Below are positions 1 through 13,600 of a stretch of 64,000 nt of DNA, piece after piece. Location: the NCBI GenBank assembly GCA_037976565.1, contig CP137674.1, forward strand, positions 2,323,690-2,387,689. Direction: 5' to 3'. The notes beneath the pieces are model-generated. The model had not been told where the DNA came from, made no database searches, and was given only the letters and a program-made list of their open reading frames with translations. Position 1 is the first letter of the stretch. Each line of letters starts with the position of its first letter. Source of the DNA: Mesocentrotus franciscanus. Taxonomy: Eukaryota > Echinodermata > Echinoidea > Camarodonta > Strongylocentrotidae. The translations under genes and the position numbers were made by a program.

Positions 1-178
1 CAATATGTTGAGATGGAAATAAATACACATAAAGTTATATTATTTTGACAAATCTTTTATTTGCATTATTATTTACAAAAATGTTATTCAGTTGCTGTAC
101 ATTCCCCCTTTTTGGGGGGTAAATTTTCATTCTTACGATTTCAACATGTCTTGTATAGAGACACCCTCACCAACTCCT

Positions 179-337
179 GGGCCCCATTGCACAAAACTTA
201 CCATTGATGGTAACTTTGCCACCAATGGTAACTACCATGGTAACAGGGCTCAACAGCCAATCAAAATCAAGTTTTCCATGGTAGTTACCATTGATGGCAA
301 AGTTACCATCAATGGTAAGTTTTGTGCAATGGGCCCC
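179..337. mobile_element. foldback MITE, 159 bp
   Basis: Perfectly opposed arms begin GGGCCCCATTGCACAAAACT and end with the complement; about 60 bp per arm around a short loop. The arms contain repeated TTACCATTGATGGTAA and CCATGGTAAC motifs. It lies in the 3' flank of DMAP1 and generates a spurious 88-codon open frame. Confidence 0.8.
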
Positions 338-716
338 GGTATGACTCCATTAAAATAATGTTTTTATTTCTTACCTGATGGCTAGCATGTACTGAAGGCT
401 CAAGCAATTGATTAATTTTCTTCATACAAGATTAGAAAGCAATATTTTGAATATGAGCAGCGTTATAACAATGCTACAAATATAGTCTTGTTTGTACACA
501 TGGTATCATGTTACTAACCAAGCTTTAACCAAGCTACCATGAGATGAAAATCAAGCACTCGAGAATGATTATATCATCATAAATGTCTGTTTTCCTCCAA
601 AGTGCCTTCTCCTTTAGAGCACTACTCAAATATATTAGGTCCTCTAGAAAGAAAAGACCCTCCCAAGCCATACATTTTGAAAAATAATTACATTCTAGTT
701 AGTCTGTGTGTTGGAA

Positions 717-930
717 CAAATAATAACAATAATAATAATAGTCACATTTGTATAGCACTTAATATTTTGATTCTAAGTGCTTTACATTGTAATTATTATT
801 ACATACCACAGTCCTTGGATTTGATTGGTAATGTGAACATGATAGTGCACATGCTCTGCTCCCTGGCGAGTACTCCGGCTAGGCACCATTTTACAAGCCC
901 TACATGCCAATCCAACCACATTAACGTTCA
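717..930 (-). repeat. SINE-like fragment, reverse orientation
   Basis: In reverse orientation this ends in an AGTGCTATACAAATGTGAC-like stretch followed by (ATT)n, the 3' tail shared with the better SINE copy at 61932-62302. The tRNA-derived head is not clear here, so it is an old or truncated copy. Confidence 0.45.
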
Positions 931-1624
931 GATATTACATATTAATATTACATATCCACTAGACCACAACACCTCTACAAATGGGAATAGTCTGACACTA
1001 CATATCACAATGATATCACCTATTCAGCTAATTTGAGGTTCCCATATGTATACAGATTACAACTACATCTCGAAAGAACATTGTTCAGAAAGAAATACTT
1101 TAATTGTTCTTCAAGTTTGTTTTTTCCTTGCACTTGCAGTGCATAACACATAATGTTAAAATGAAAACCTTTTTTTTTGTAAAATGGATGGTGCACTGTA
1201 TTACTTGATCATGCCTTTCAAAGTACCATCTGTGTTTACGGTCATAATCATGTTCTAAAAGGGTAAAACATTATGTAATCTAACCTGTCATAGAGGAAAC
1301 ACTCTAAAATCATATTCTGCATGGCTAATGTAGAATGTACATACTGGTATCCCCTACTCTGTATAAATACCCAGTGATCCTCAACCTACAAGTATATCAT
1401 ATTCCGCAGGGATATGTTTCAAACAGCAATAAAAAAAGGGGGCTGATGCGGGATGTCGGACTGGAATTGGACTGGTGATGAAGGTAACTCCTAACCGACA
1501 ATCACTGCACATTGTTTTGAAGCTAAAACATGATAATCGGTTTAAGACTGGTCAGCCTTTACTCATGTTACCCTTTGAATCAGTCCAACATGCCTGTCAT
1601 CCGTAGAATATCACCATCTGTATT

Positions 1625-4600
1625 TCACTTTTTGAGTTTCTTCAGGATGTTTCCTTGTTCTACGGCTGCTAACCTCTTCTTCCTTTGCTGCTCATAAAGG
1701 GATACCAGTACGAAAAAAAAATGGAAAAGATATCGTGAATTACAGTGTCATAATAAATCTATTTTACTCACAACTTGCTTCTCTACATGGAGAAAAGACA
1801 TTTAGGCTATTTAGTAATTGATTCTAAAAATGATGACACTGAGTATAAAATTGTAAGAGAGCCCCATTACAAACGATCAAAATAGAATGCACATTGATAA
1901 TGTTTGGTTAAACCACACAAATATCCAGTTTGAAAGACAAGACATGAAAAATATCTTTACTGTATGGTGAAATTCCAAAGATTAGTGAAAGAAGTGCTGT
2001 AAAAGGGATAGACCAAGGCTAACAACAAATGGCTCCATTAGAGCAAGCTGAGCACACACTTTCATAAAATTACTTGGCTGCAATGATTCAATGCATTTTG
2101 CAATTTGAAACGAGCATGATGCCAAATTCTCTATTTAATTATGTTAACAACATTTCTTTTGACATTTGAGCCTCCCTTTTTCAATACAGTATTGATTGGT
2201 AATTACAGATGAATGGGTTCAGACAATTATTCTCAATGAACACTCGTAAACTACAGTCAAGTCTTATCCCCTTCCATGACATGGGCAGCAAAACCCAACT
2301 ATAGATCTACTATAAATTTGCACTAAAATTCAAAACTTCTGTTCCCTGAAACAGAAACACAACACTGAAGGCTGTCTCCTAAGAGGATATATATTGCTAA
2401 TCACACCAATGAAACAAAGAATTTGAACTCCAAATTTCAGTGATGATACTGTTGACAAACATAAGAAATGGAGTTGTTTAATATTGATACTTACTGGGGT
2501 AATTGGAGTTGTTGACACAACATCTACGATGATCTGATCACCTAACTCTGTCATCTGAAGAAGAAGAAAAAAACATGAAATAATAAAAGACAGTAGCAGA
2601 GGCTGTGACTATGGTTAGAATTACAGAAATGTAAAATAAAATCTTAACCTGGTAATGGCCTAGCAGCATGGTGGAATGGTTTGTGTGTGTGAGGGGGTTA
2701 AGGGATTACAACAGGTTGAACATTACAGCAGGTTGCATGTATGCAATTATCCAATGACATATTCATTTTCCCTGTCATCAAGGATAATTTACCAATGGTA
2801 TTTAATTTCCTGAAGTCTTTCCCATTTGGTAAGAGCAACAGATGTGTACGTTCTGGTGAGAACCACAAGATACCAAGTTTTGTCTTTGTTTATATTGTAC
2901 GTAACACCAATGGAAAGCAACTTTCTGTATCATACATGGACATTAAAACTTGAATCTTGAATCTTGAGAATACTTCAATTCAATTCATTTTTATTTCATT
3001 CAGTTAAAAAGACAACATTTCATATAACAATCAGCTATACAACATAAAACACACATTAAGAACATATTGGACAAGGACATAAAATAAACTGAATAGGTTG
3101 CAACCTGAAAGGAAACATAATCCTTATATAAAGGTTGACCCTTTTTTGATAATAAAAAATATGAAATATATTCGCTGCTAAACATTATACAATACAAAAA
3201 TCAAGACAACAAACAAACATACAAACAAACAAATAAAATATGTCTTTGCCCCTTTTCCAAAGTTTTTTCGCATGTGGTATACTACAGTCATGGAATACAC
3301 TCCTGAGTTAACATTCATTTACATGCTTGAAACAAAACACCATGGTTTACCACTTTATATCTGAATGAGCCTTCAAAGGATCCTGCAAAGACTACAGAAT
3401 CTTAGAACAGTCTCACCACGTTCAGTGTACAAACCTTTCTACTGGTTCCTGGAGAGAGTGGTTCTTCCTTGATGTCTTTCTCCTCATCTTCACCTCTTTC
3501 CTCTGATCCTTCAATGTTCAATGATGCTGATAATGATGTCGCTGGTAGGATACCTGCTGTAATAGATGATGGTAAACCCATCTTAGTCCCACCTATGCCT
3601 TCTCCTGCTGCTAGTGCTGCTCCTAGAGTCAATGTTGGTTTCGATGGTAGTTTTCCTGGGGCTAGGGCTTCATAACGGTGCCGTAGAGTCTGAAGCTCAA
3701 ATTCACAGTTTGCCAGGGCTAGCTTCAACTCATACAGTAACACCATGTCTGATCTATATTTAGAAACAAAGTGATGATAAGGTCATTTCTTTCAGGTTTA
3801 TTCTAAATCAAAAGATTCCAAGGTCTGGTTAAGAAGTAGTCTAGCCAACAGGTTAATTCAACAGGTGAATACAGCAAGTGAAAACAGTTTAACCAATGGC
3901 CAATGACCAAAAACTGATCCCTTGATGACAACGATTTCAAATTATTGCAGAGGTTTCTGAACTCATAATTACATTACAATTCGTTATAGTACATAGACAC
4001 AGGCAAATCTATTCACATGGTGAACTCCTAATGGTCCCTATACACCATATAAAATATCAATGCTGAAAGAAAATTGGGTTTTTCATCAAAGGGTTTAATA
4101 CTTGTATAATGATAACAATTTCCCCCCAAAATTGATCTGACTCAAAAGCCTTAAATTGAACTTCACCAATGACCTTTGACCTCTCTACTCCTCATTGATA
4201 TTTATGCCCATGATTACTGGACTTCAGGGCAAAACGTTGATGATGAGGAAAAATTAAAAAAAAATGTTTTGATTGATCTTCAATTGACTATTGTATTACA
4301 AATCTTGACCTAACACAAACAAATAATAATAACAATAAACACACACTGTGTTTGGTAGCAATAACCATTGCATCAAAGTTTCTTAGATATAGACACATTT
4401 CTTTGTAATGCGATTAATTTATTTTTAAAAGAAAGTAAATGTGGACATCATTCTCATAAAAGTTGTGCCTATATTTGGCTTCTACCATGCAGGTGAGAGA
4501 ATATGATACGAACCTGACTTCATTGTAGAGAAGAGAGACCTCTTCAGTTGGCATGGGTTGTACTGGAATACCAAGCTCATCTAACAGATGCTCAATAGCT

Positions 4601-7600
4601 TTGGTTTTCTTCAGACCGACAGCCGATGGAAGCTTCATCTAACAATCAAATATAAATCAATCAAATCTTAATATCATGTTCCATCCCCATTTCATCTTTG
4701 AAAACTGAAAGTCACCACATATTTACATTATCTCGCATTTGAAGCCCTCACGTTGTAAGCACATATCTCACATTTTATAAAAACAATCTTGTACCTTTAC
4801 AATTTTGATAATCCTGGTATAGAATGTACATCTCCAATACTACAGTGTACATGGCAGAATCATAACAATAATGAGATTCCTAAATGACACACACACACAC
4901 AACAAGTAACCAGACATCAACATATCTCGTACATTTAATACCTTAACATATACATATTTATCAGTAGTATTGGGTTAAAAATACTTCTGATGAGGATTCC
5001 ATATAACAGGATATCTTACCTTTTGGCTCCTAAGATAAACACCCGATTGCTTGAAATCTGGAAACTTGATACCTCCAGTTTCCAAAATCTAAAAGGGATA
5101 ATCAAAGTGAGAGGTAAATAATGAATTCATGTACTAATCTTTGAAGATGGCATGATGCATTATTAAAAGAACTCATATATTCCCAGGTCTGATTCTAAAA
5201 GAGGAGATTTTTTTTTGCTTTAAAGTTATGTATAACTCATCAGAATTCGATCTCTAACTCCATGAAATATAAGAGAAGAATGTCCAGTCCCAAAGAATGA
5301 TACTGTTGATAAAAAGGCGTTTACAACTTGGAGTCTACTGAAGCACTCTGACTAATGAGCACAGGTTCTGTGCAAAATAACCAGTGGAGGATTAGAACTC
5401 AACAAAAGATTCTGCCTACATGTATGAATGCATTAGCTTACTCAATCATAAAGTTATGGGTGATCAAATGAAACAAGTAGCCAGGGTTGTAAAGAGATAA
5501 AATCTAATACAACAAACTCTAGATCAGAAAAAAAATATATTACTTCCACACTGTATGATGCCTTAAAATGTTGAAAGTAAACAGAAAAAGTACACTCTTT
5601 CAGGAAATCTAGAAAAATAATAATAATGATAATAATAAAAATTAATAAATTTGACCATGCTACCCGAACACACCGTTACCGAGCTTGAACTGAGAGTTAC
5701 ACTGTGTGACTTTTTTTATTTGACTTTTTATATTTCGACATACATATTTGAAAGCACTATTAAAACATACTACATACATGGAAACGAATTGATGTAAACA
5801 TGAATTCACTGTTTAACTCCTTCCAAAGAACCATCTAAGCTAGTAGACCTATCTGTTTGTTTTTTTTGTGTGTGTAATGTGTTATGTAATACTCCGATCT
5901 AAACTAACCTTAGTAGATCCTTCCAGTTCTCTTTTCTTGCTTAGTGGAAGTGAAAGCTTTTTCTTGTTGATCTTTCTTTCTGTTCTCCGTAAGTCAGCGT
6001 TGTTATCTGCAGCTGTTATAAGCTTCTGAAGATCCTGTGCTTTCTTTTCCCTCTCCTTTTTCCTCAACTCAATCTTTTTCATTTCAGTGATAAGCATCTC
6101 CTCCTCTTCAACCTGAAAGTAGCAACAGCATCCATCATACATGTTCATTCAATCCTTTGTTTTTCATTTTTTTAATTCAACATTTAAGAAAGCAAGCATG
6201 CATTGTGTTCATGTGACATTTGCTTTTTTCATTCTAAATGTTATCAGTTGACTGGTCTGATACGTTCCAGGCTCTCAATGTACATTGTAAATAACAGGAA
6301 AGACATCTGCTCTAAAGCCTCTAATACAGCATGTAGGTATATAAGGATATTTCTAAGGCTTGTTCGGATATGGCATGGTAAACCAACGCCCAAAATATTT
6401 TTAAAATTATTGATTTTGTTTTTAAAAATTCATTCATTTTACACTTTAAAAATGCATGGCACCTGAGCGCAACAATGGACTTGTGGGTATTCACTCTACT
6501 CTGTGTCATAAGATTCAGAAATATGAAGCATATCACTTTACATTATCATAAAGAAAAAAGCTACATGTTTTGTCCTATCATATCTTAAAGGTAAAGACCA
6601 GTTTTGGAAACGCCCCTCTCAAAAAAAAAATGGAATGGAAGCTCCCATTACTAATCATGTGAAAGAATATATTTTGACTAAGACGTGATGATACAAATTT
6701 TGCCGGGAAAGTCGGGAAACCACCTACTAATTGATATATTTGGTAAATTATTATATCTATTGGGACCAAATAGATATCGCTCACGTGGTCGCGTAGTCCC
6801 ATATACATCTTTCTGTGTACAGTGCTTGTAACTTTACCAAGACTGGGCCAAATTTCATATCATTTTGATGATTCCAGAACCTTGCAGTACATACCAATAC
6901 TTATATGCTAGATGATCAACCTTTTCTGATAGATTCCACAACGTTTCTTTCACAATGCAATCGCATGACCAGAACTGGTCTTTCTCTTTAACAAGCCTTT
7001 CGAAGTAATATCAGTTTTAATTACATTGCCAGGTCATTCAAAGTGACATTTCACATTAGGTTTGTTAGCATACCAACATATCTTACCCCAGTCATTTGAA
7101 ATGACATTGTGCTGTCCATAATGTGTAAGATTAAATTTTTCATTTAATACAAATGATCATGGATTGAACGAATGTGACCTTATCTCTGTCTCTCACTAAC
7201 AAATGAATCTAAAAGATATTTAACAAGCTCACCTGATCATTTGTTCTGTTATACAGCCTGATCAACTGTTCTTTTCTTCTCCTTTCATGCTCTGCATCAA
7301 ATGCTTGTGGAGCCCTGTTACTAAGGGTGGGGTCACTCCGAACCTTAGCTAGTTTGTTTATTATACTGTAGTACCTTTCTTTCATGTCCTCCATAGATCT
7401 CTTCTGTTAAACATTAAAATCAAATAAAGTGTATTCATCTCTTCTGCATGGTATACGAATGACACGAGATGAATTTTACATAAATTTACTTGAAAAGAAA
7501 AGAAGGCTTATAAATTTGTTAATGTGGGCTTCTTTGGAAAGGTTGCTACAAATATGTCCTCTTAAAAATCATTTTAGCTGTAATGCCTAATGGTAACAAC

Positions 7601-10600
7601 TGTACTGTATAATTAACCACAGTACAAATCGTTACTTGAGGAGTTTACGCTCATTCAATTTTAATTTGATTTTGATTTTAAGCCTTTCTTAGATTTTTAT
7701 TATAGTTTATTTTTTATAAACTACACATCACTTCATACCTGTCTTCTCTGAATTGACTGCAAGGCAGTGCATTTGATGTTAATCCAACTATTCAGTAACA
7801 TTTCATTTAGTCACTTGAACTTCTTTAAACCTTTTCTGTTACACCCTTCATTGTTAAAGTTTCTTTTACAATCAGCCACCCATCCCATAAACTCCTTTGA
7901 TAACACATTTTTGTTTATCCCGTAATTGCATTATTGAACATCCTTTTCACACAAAAAATTGTTTATTCTGAACTTGTCAATACTTTCAGTCGCTCTCTTT
8001 TGTAGTATTTTACTGTGATTATTTTGTTCAAGTTCATTTAATGTCAAACCTTTTACATTTAAGCATTGTATGGAAACTCCAGTTCCTCAAAATGATCACA
8101 AATGAATGGCCCAAAATTCTTTATAGCCCTTTACTTCATATATATATATATATTGGAAGAGATCTTACCCCATAAGTTATCTGATCAAATCTGTCATTAA
8201 CAATGACCCAGCGAAGGTCAAAGCGGGTGCAGAGGTCAAACATATGATCAGTAGCTAGCCGTGTCCATTTCTCACTGTGTAAATGAAGTTGATATTCCTG
8301 GTCTGTGTACATTGGCATCTGAACTGACTGGAATTCAAAGGAAAATATGAAAACAAATTTTACACAAAAATGATATTGATAATACTGTGGAAAAATATTT
8401 ACTGCTAAACAGTGCTAATATATGTCAATTTGGCAGACATACATTCAAGACACAGGCAAGAGTCCAAATGTGCCTTACAAAGTTCAGCATTTTTTCAAAC
8501 TTCTTTTACAAGGTACTAAGACTTAGTTGTAGCCATTTTTGTTCTTCTTATGTTCTCCTTTTCCCCCTTCTTTTGTTGATGTTGTATACATATGTTTTAC
8601 TGTATGTTAAGTCAATGAGTGAGGGGTCGGTAAATAAAATAAAATAAAATTGTCCTACGCAGCTTCAAGTGACTCTATGCAAAGAAGGGAATTCAGTCTA
8701 CAATGTTGGATTGCATATTCTGTTTTCTGTGATTTTATAGCACAGTATTATAGTGGGGCAAAAAAAAAAAGAAGAGATCATCACCTAACTATCTGTTAGA
8801 AAGTTTCTTCCCCAACAGACATTTCTAAATAAATAAAACATACCTTGCATGTCACCCTTTTTAATTTGTTTAATCTTTCATTTTTAGTTTGAAATTGTTT
8901 TGATATGAGTTCCTTTCTACAAAATCTGAACAGGAAATGAAAATGTAGAACTATTGACAACAAAACTCACTTTAAACGTGTTTGTACTGTATACATAAAG
9001 CACAATTCTTCCATTCTTGTTCATACATGAAAACAAAAGAAAAAAATTCCTACCCTGCATATAACTGACACTGCCTTTAAAATAAGAGGAAAGCTTTGAT
9101 GCAGATACCCCATAAAACACTTCTTTAAAATGTCTATTACCTTGAAAAACCAGGGACTTGTCTACATTTACAGGTCCCTGGATAAACACTAAAAACCAGG
9201 GACTTGTCTACATTTACAGGTCCCTGGATAAACACTAAAAACCAGGGACTTGTCTACATTTACAGGTCCCTGGATAAACAACATAAACCAGGGACCTGTC
9301 TACATTTACAGGTCCCTGGATAAACACTAAAAACACACCTTGTCAAATCTTGCAAATGGATAATCCTTTCCTTCATCAGCCACTCTTCTCCAATGTTGAA
9401 AGACAGCTCCATCTTTCCTTCCTGGATTGGTGAAAGGCATGAACTTCCATGGTCTAACCTGCCATCTTCCTAGCTTCACTTTCATTGACTTGTAACCATG
9501 GTTACTATCTGATGGTATCAGCGGTGGTGGGTCTCTAAAATAAACATGGTGAATAAAAACTTGATGAAATCTGTTGACAACTGAGACTTATTCAGGTAAC
9601 ATTTTCATCATACATGTATTAAAAAAGTTTCATTCAAACTCCTTTCAGCTTCCATGGCTAAATATCATCTTTAACTTAGTATGTTAATGCAATGAAAAAC
9701 TTAAAGATAAAGTTGAGTTCTGGTCATGCGATTGCATTGGGAAAGAAACAGTGTGGTATCGATCAGAAAAAGTTAATCATGTAGCATAAGTATTGGTGTG
9801 TACTGCAAGGTTCTGTAATCATCAAAATGATAAGAAATTTGGCCCAGTCTTGGTAAAAGTAACAAGCACTGTAATCAGAAAGATGCACATGTACATGTAT
9901 ATGAGACTACACAAACATGTGGCATAAAAACGTGGTCGTCGTTTTTAAGCTGTTACATGTACATGTCATATTTAGAATATGAAGGGCATTTGAAGAGCCA
10001 TGCTTTTCAGGGATTGTTTGTTCTCTGATGTTCTTCCACACTTGCATAATAACAATGAAAATGCTCACAAATTATTTTCACCTCTCCCCAGAACTCAACC
10101 TTATCTTTAAAGACTAACCTTGCCCTAACTTACGTTCCACCCTGATAAGAAATAAGAATCCAACTTTAATCACTTTAATCAAATATGGAAATTTATTGAA
10201 TTTGTGCCCAACTAATAACTAGGACTTGTAGTGATTCCAGCCCAGGTCAACTACATGTACTTGGCAACATTTTAAATTTAGCTACAATGAACAAGGAAAA
10301 TGTAATTCACACCCCATAAAAACCACCACACAAGAAAAAAATTACTACTAGAAGGCCTAAATATGCAGGGTGAATGGTGATTAGAACATAAACAAGATGT
10401 CTGATTTTCTACATTTCATGTACAATTTGAACTTATTTGCTAATTAAATTAGATACAAGCCTCCTCAAGTGTTACCAAAAAGAAATGCAATAAGAAAAAC
10501 TAACATACCGGTATATCTGTAACCAAGACAAAATACTCATTACACTGAATATCACGTTCATGGTACATGTAAGTGAGCTTTCTGACATTTGAATTTAAAT

Positions 10601-13600
10601 TAAAAGAATTAAGTTGATCTAGTTTTTTTATGGATAATATACGAAGGATTTTTTTAAAATTTCTTCAAGTATTATTTCTTACTTAATATCAATCATTGCA
10701 CTACTTAGTATGCACCTTTTCAAAAGGAAATATAAAATTCATTGTTTCAAACTTACTTGTTATCAGAATAGAGTAATGCATAGACTTCTCTGTGCATTCC
10801 CTCAGGTCGTTTGAATACTGCTTCATTACTTTTCTTTAGTTTCTGATAGAGAACAAGAATAAATGGTCATGTGTTAGAACGCAAGAGTTATGTAGATCGA
10901 TTCATCAAGTTATATGTATGGAGTCATAAATGTAACCTCATAACAATACAGCCATTACAAAAACAAATAGAAATTGAGACATTACAAATGGTTACTGTCT
11001 TCAATGCTCTACTAAAGAATACAATAATTGATAAGCAAAGTTGGTGTAGCTCTCAATTCCAGTAGGCTTCCTCTCTCAAACTTCAAATATCAAAGCCAGA
11101 CAGTGCAACTGATACCGATGTTTCAACTTTCAAGTATATTGGGGACAGTTTAGACCTAAACATTCTGATCCAAGTTTTTTTGCAATAAAAATGTGAGTTT
11201 TTTGGCAATAAGAATGCAAGTTTTGTTCTTATGTTTTGTGAACTCAGAGCTTTAAACTGACCCATAAGGTACAAGCCATGCCATATCTAGTAAACTCCTA
11301 ATACATGTACAACCTGTACCTACATGTACGAATACAGGTGTTACAGCCTTAGGCCAAAAAAAAAAAAAATCATTAGGTTGTCCTTGATTGCTTTTCTGAA
11401 GTAGAGGCGGGCGGGCAGATTTTTTTTTTTTTTTCCATTACATTTTTTCCCTCTTCATTTGGACTCTTTACTTCCTATTTATTTTCATTTTTGTTCAAAT
11501 CATGAGGCCAATATTATTATTATTTAAACACAAAAAGAATCCCCCCAAAAAAGTCATGAATTGCCATGGCAATATTCAATTTCATTCTCACTGTTTCGGA
11601 GGTAGTTTTCGGCTATAGCGAGGCAGTTTTCGGCTGCATGTACAAAGTCAATTGGGAGCGCACACGCGTCGTTCATTCACCCGCTGATCTATAGCGCTTG
11701 CGCCGGAGCGTGTATCCCATGCCAGAGCTGGCCGCCCCGAAAATTACCCCTGCATGCAGTGATCTTGTGTACGTGTGCGCGCTATCCGACTGCAGTGATT
11801 GAATACGTGCTGTGAGACACTTTGAGTATGCTATACATGAAAAATAGCGATCTAAATCTGAAAATACTTGAAAAACAGCTCAGGTTTTGGTACCCATCTT
11901 CCTTACAGACACGCGTAAGATATTTGATTTTTCAGATTTAGGTAGCAGGACCGCCGATTACATTGCTAAAATGTGATATTTAAGGATACATTTTCCATTG
12001 CAAATGTGGATCTCCTGTGACTTTGAAATGTATTGTATGTGTGTGATAATTATGTGATATATGCTACTATCTATGTATTTTAAAGTGATTTCACCATGCG
12101 TACAACGGACCTGCCGAAAATTGCCATCTGGCCGAAAATCCCTCCTCTATATTATAATATAAAGACAGAATTGCGTACTGAAAGACCAAATTGGCGACAG
12201 GACACATTTTGATCCTTGCAACATGCATAAAATGGTTAAAATTGCTCCAAAAAAACAACAAAAAAAAAATTAAAAAACAAAAAAAAATACGAGCGGGCCG
12301 AAAATGACGAGCGGGCGGTCGAGGACAACCAAATGATTTTTTTTTGTTGGCCTTATCAGTAGATGGCCTAGAGCCTAGAGGCGCATGGCCATTATTTACA
12401 CAGCCCAAATCTACTGGAGAAACTGCCAGTGTTTGATAATTCTTTTTTTTTTCTCTGTGGATTTGTGGCTGTGCTCATGCACTAATTGTGCTAGACCGAA
12501 AGCTTCAGTCTCTGATTATGATATCCATGGTTATCCAGCCGAGTCTAGATCTGGCTCCACTGACCGCCTCTATACAGAGACTGAAGTACATCGTATGGGG
12601 TAGTGAAAGGAAGGAATGGGTCGGTTCGGCCGGACCGAGATGAATGAGATGCTATGATTTTTTGCACTCTTTGAGTCTTCATATACATATTCACTCTGGC
12701 TGCAATTTTACATTACATCGGTTCCACTTACATGTACCAGATTGACTGTATGATGCGTTTAAGGGTCTTTTTTCCGGATTTTCATCGCTGAAAATGAGCT
12801 CCGTGTTGAAATTCTTGCAGCCGTATTTTAAACTGTTACTGTCAGTGTCAATGGATGAGGTCATCTTCCTTAATGCTCCTTCTTCACGGAGCTCAATTTC
12901 GGCGATGAAAATCCGGAAAAAAGACCCTTAAACGCATCATACAGTCAATCTGGTAAGTGGAACCGATGTAGTTTAGCCTAGGGCCTAGGCCTAATTTACA
13001 ATAATAATTACCCAATGCATCGGATATGCATTGGGTAAAATGTAGTATTTTGGGCATAAGTTTACTGCTCAGACGCGAGCATTAGTTTGCAATGCAGCTG
13101 CTATGGTCGGCTTCTGTCTCGGCGCTAGTGTAGTTTCGTATCCATTTTTTTAACCCTAACTCCGGCGTGGAGATACCCTACTAAAACATAACCCAAAATC
13201 AACTAAATCTTCATCAATTGTTCACATAATGGTCATGATTTAAAAGTCGTTATGTTTCTTACCCCTTTCGTGTCAATTTTCTTATCTTTTTTGGAGTATT
13301 TTTCCTAAAAACAAAGACTTATAATACACTTTCTCACGTGATTCACGTCAAACTGCTGCACAATACAATTGCATACCGTACGCGTACCGACGGTGGGTGC
13401 TACCAAGGTCGGGAGGGTTTGCAATTGTATTGTGCAGCAGTTTGCCGTGAATCCCGTGAGAAAGTGTATAGAGTAGAGGAGGCAGTTTTCGGCCGGAGGC
13501 AGTTTTCGGCCGGTCTGTTGGATGCATGGTAAAATCCTTTAAAATACATTGCATAACAGAATATCACATATCACACACATACAATAACATGGCAGAGTCA

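Noticed and set aside
92..358. 88-codon open frame at the left edge
   Set aside because: It runs through the foldback MITE at 179-337; both halves are reverse complements.
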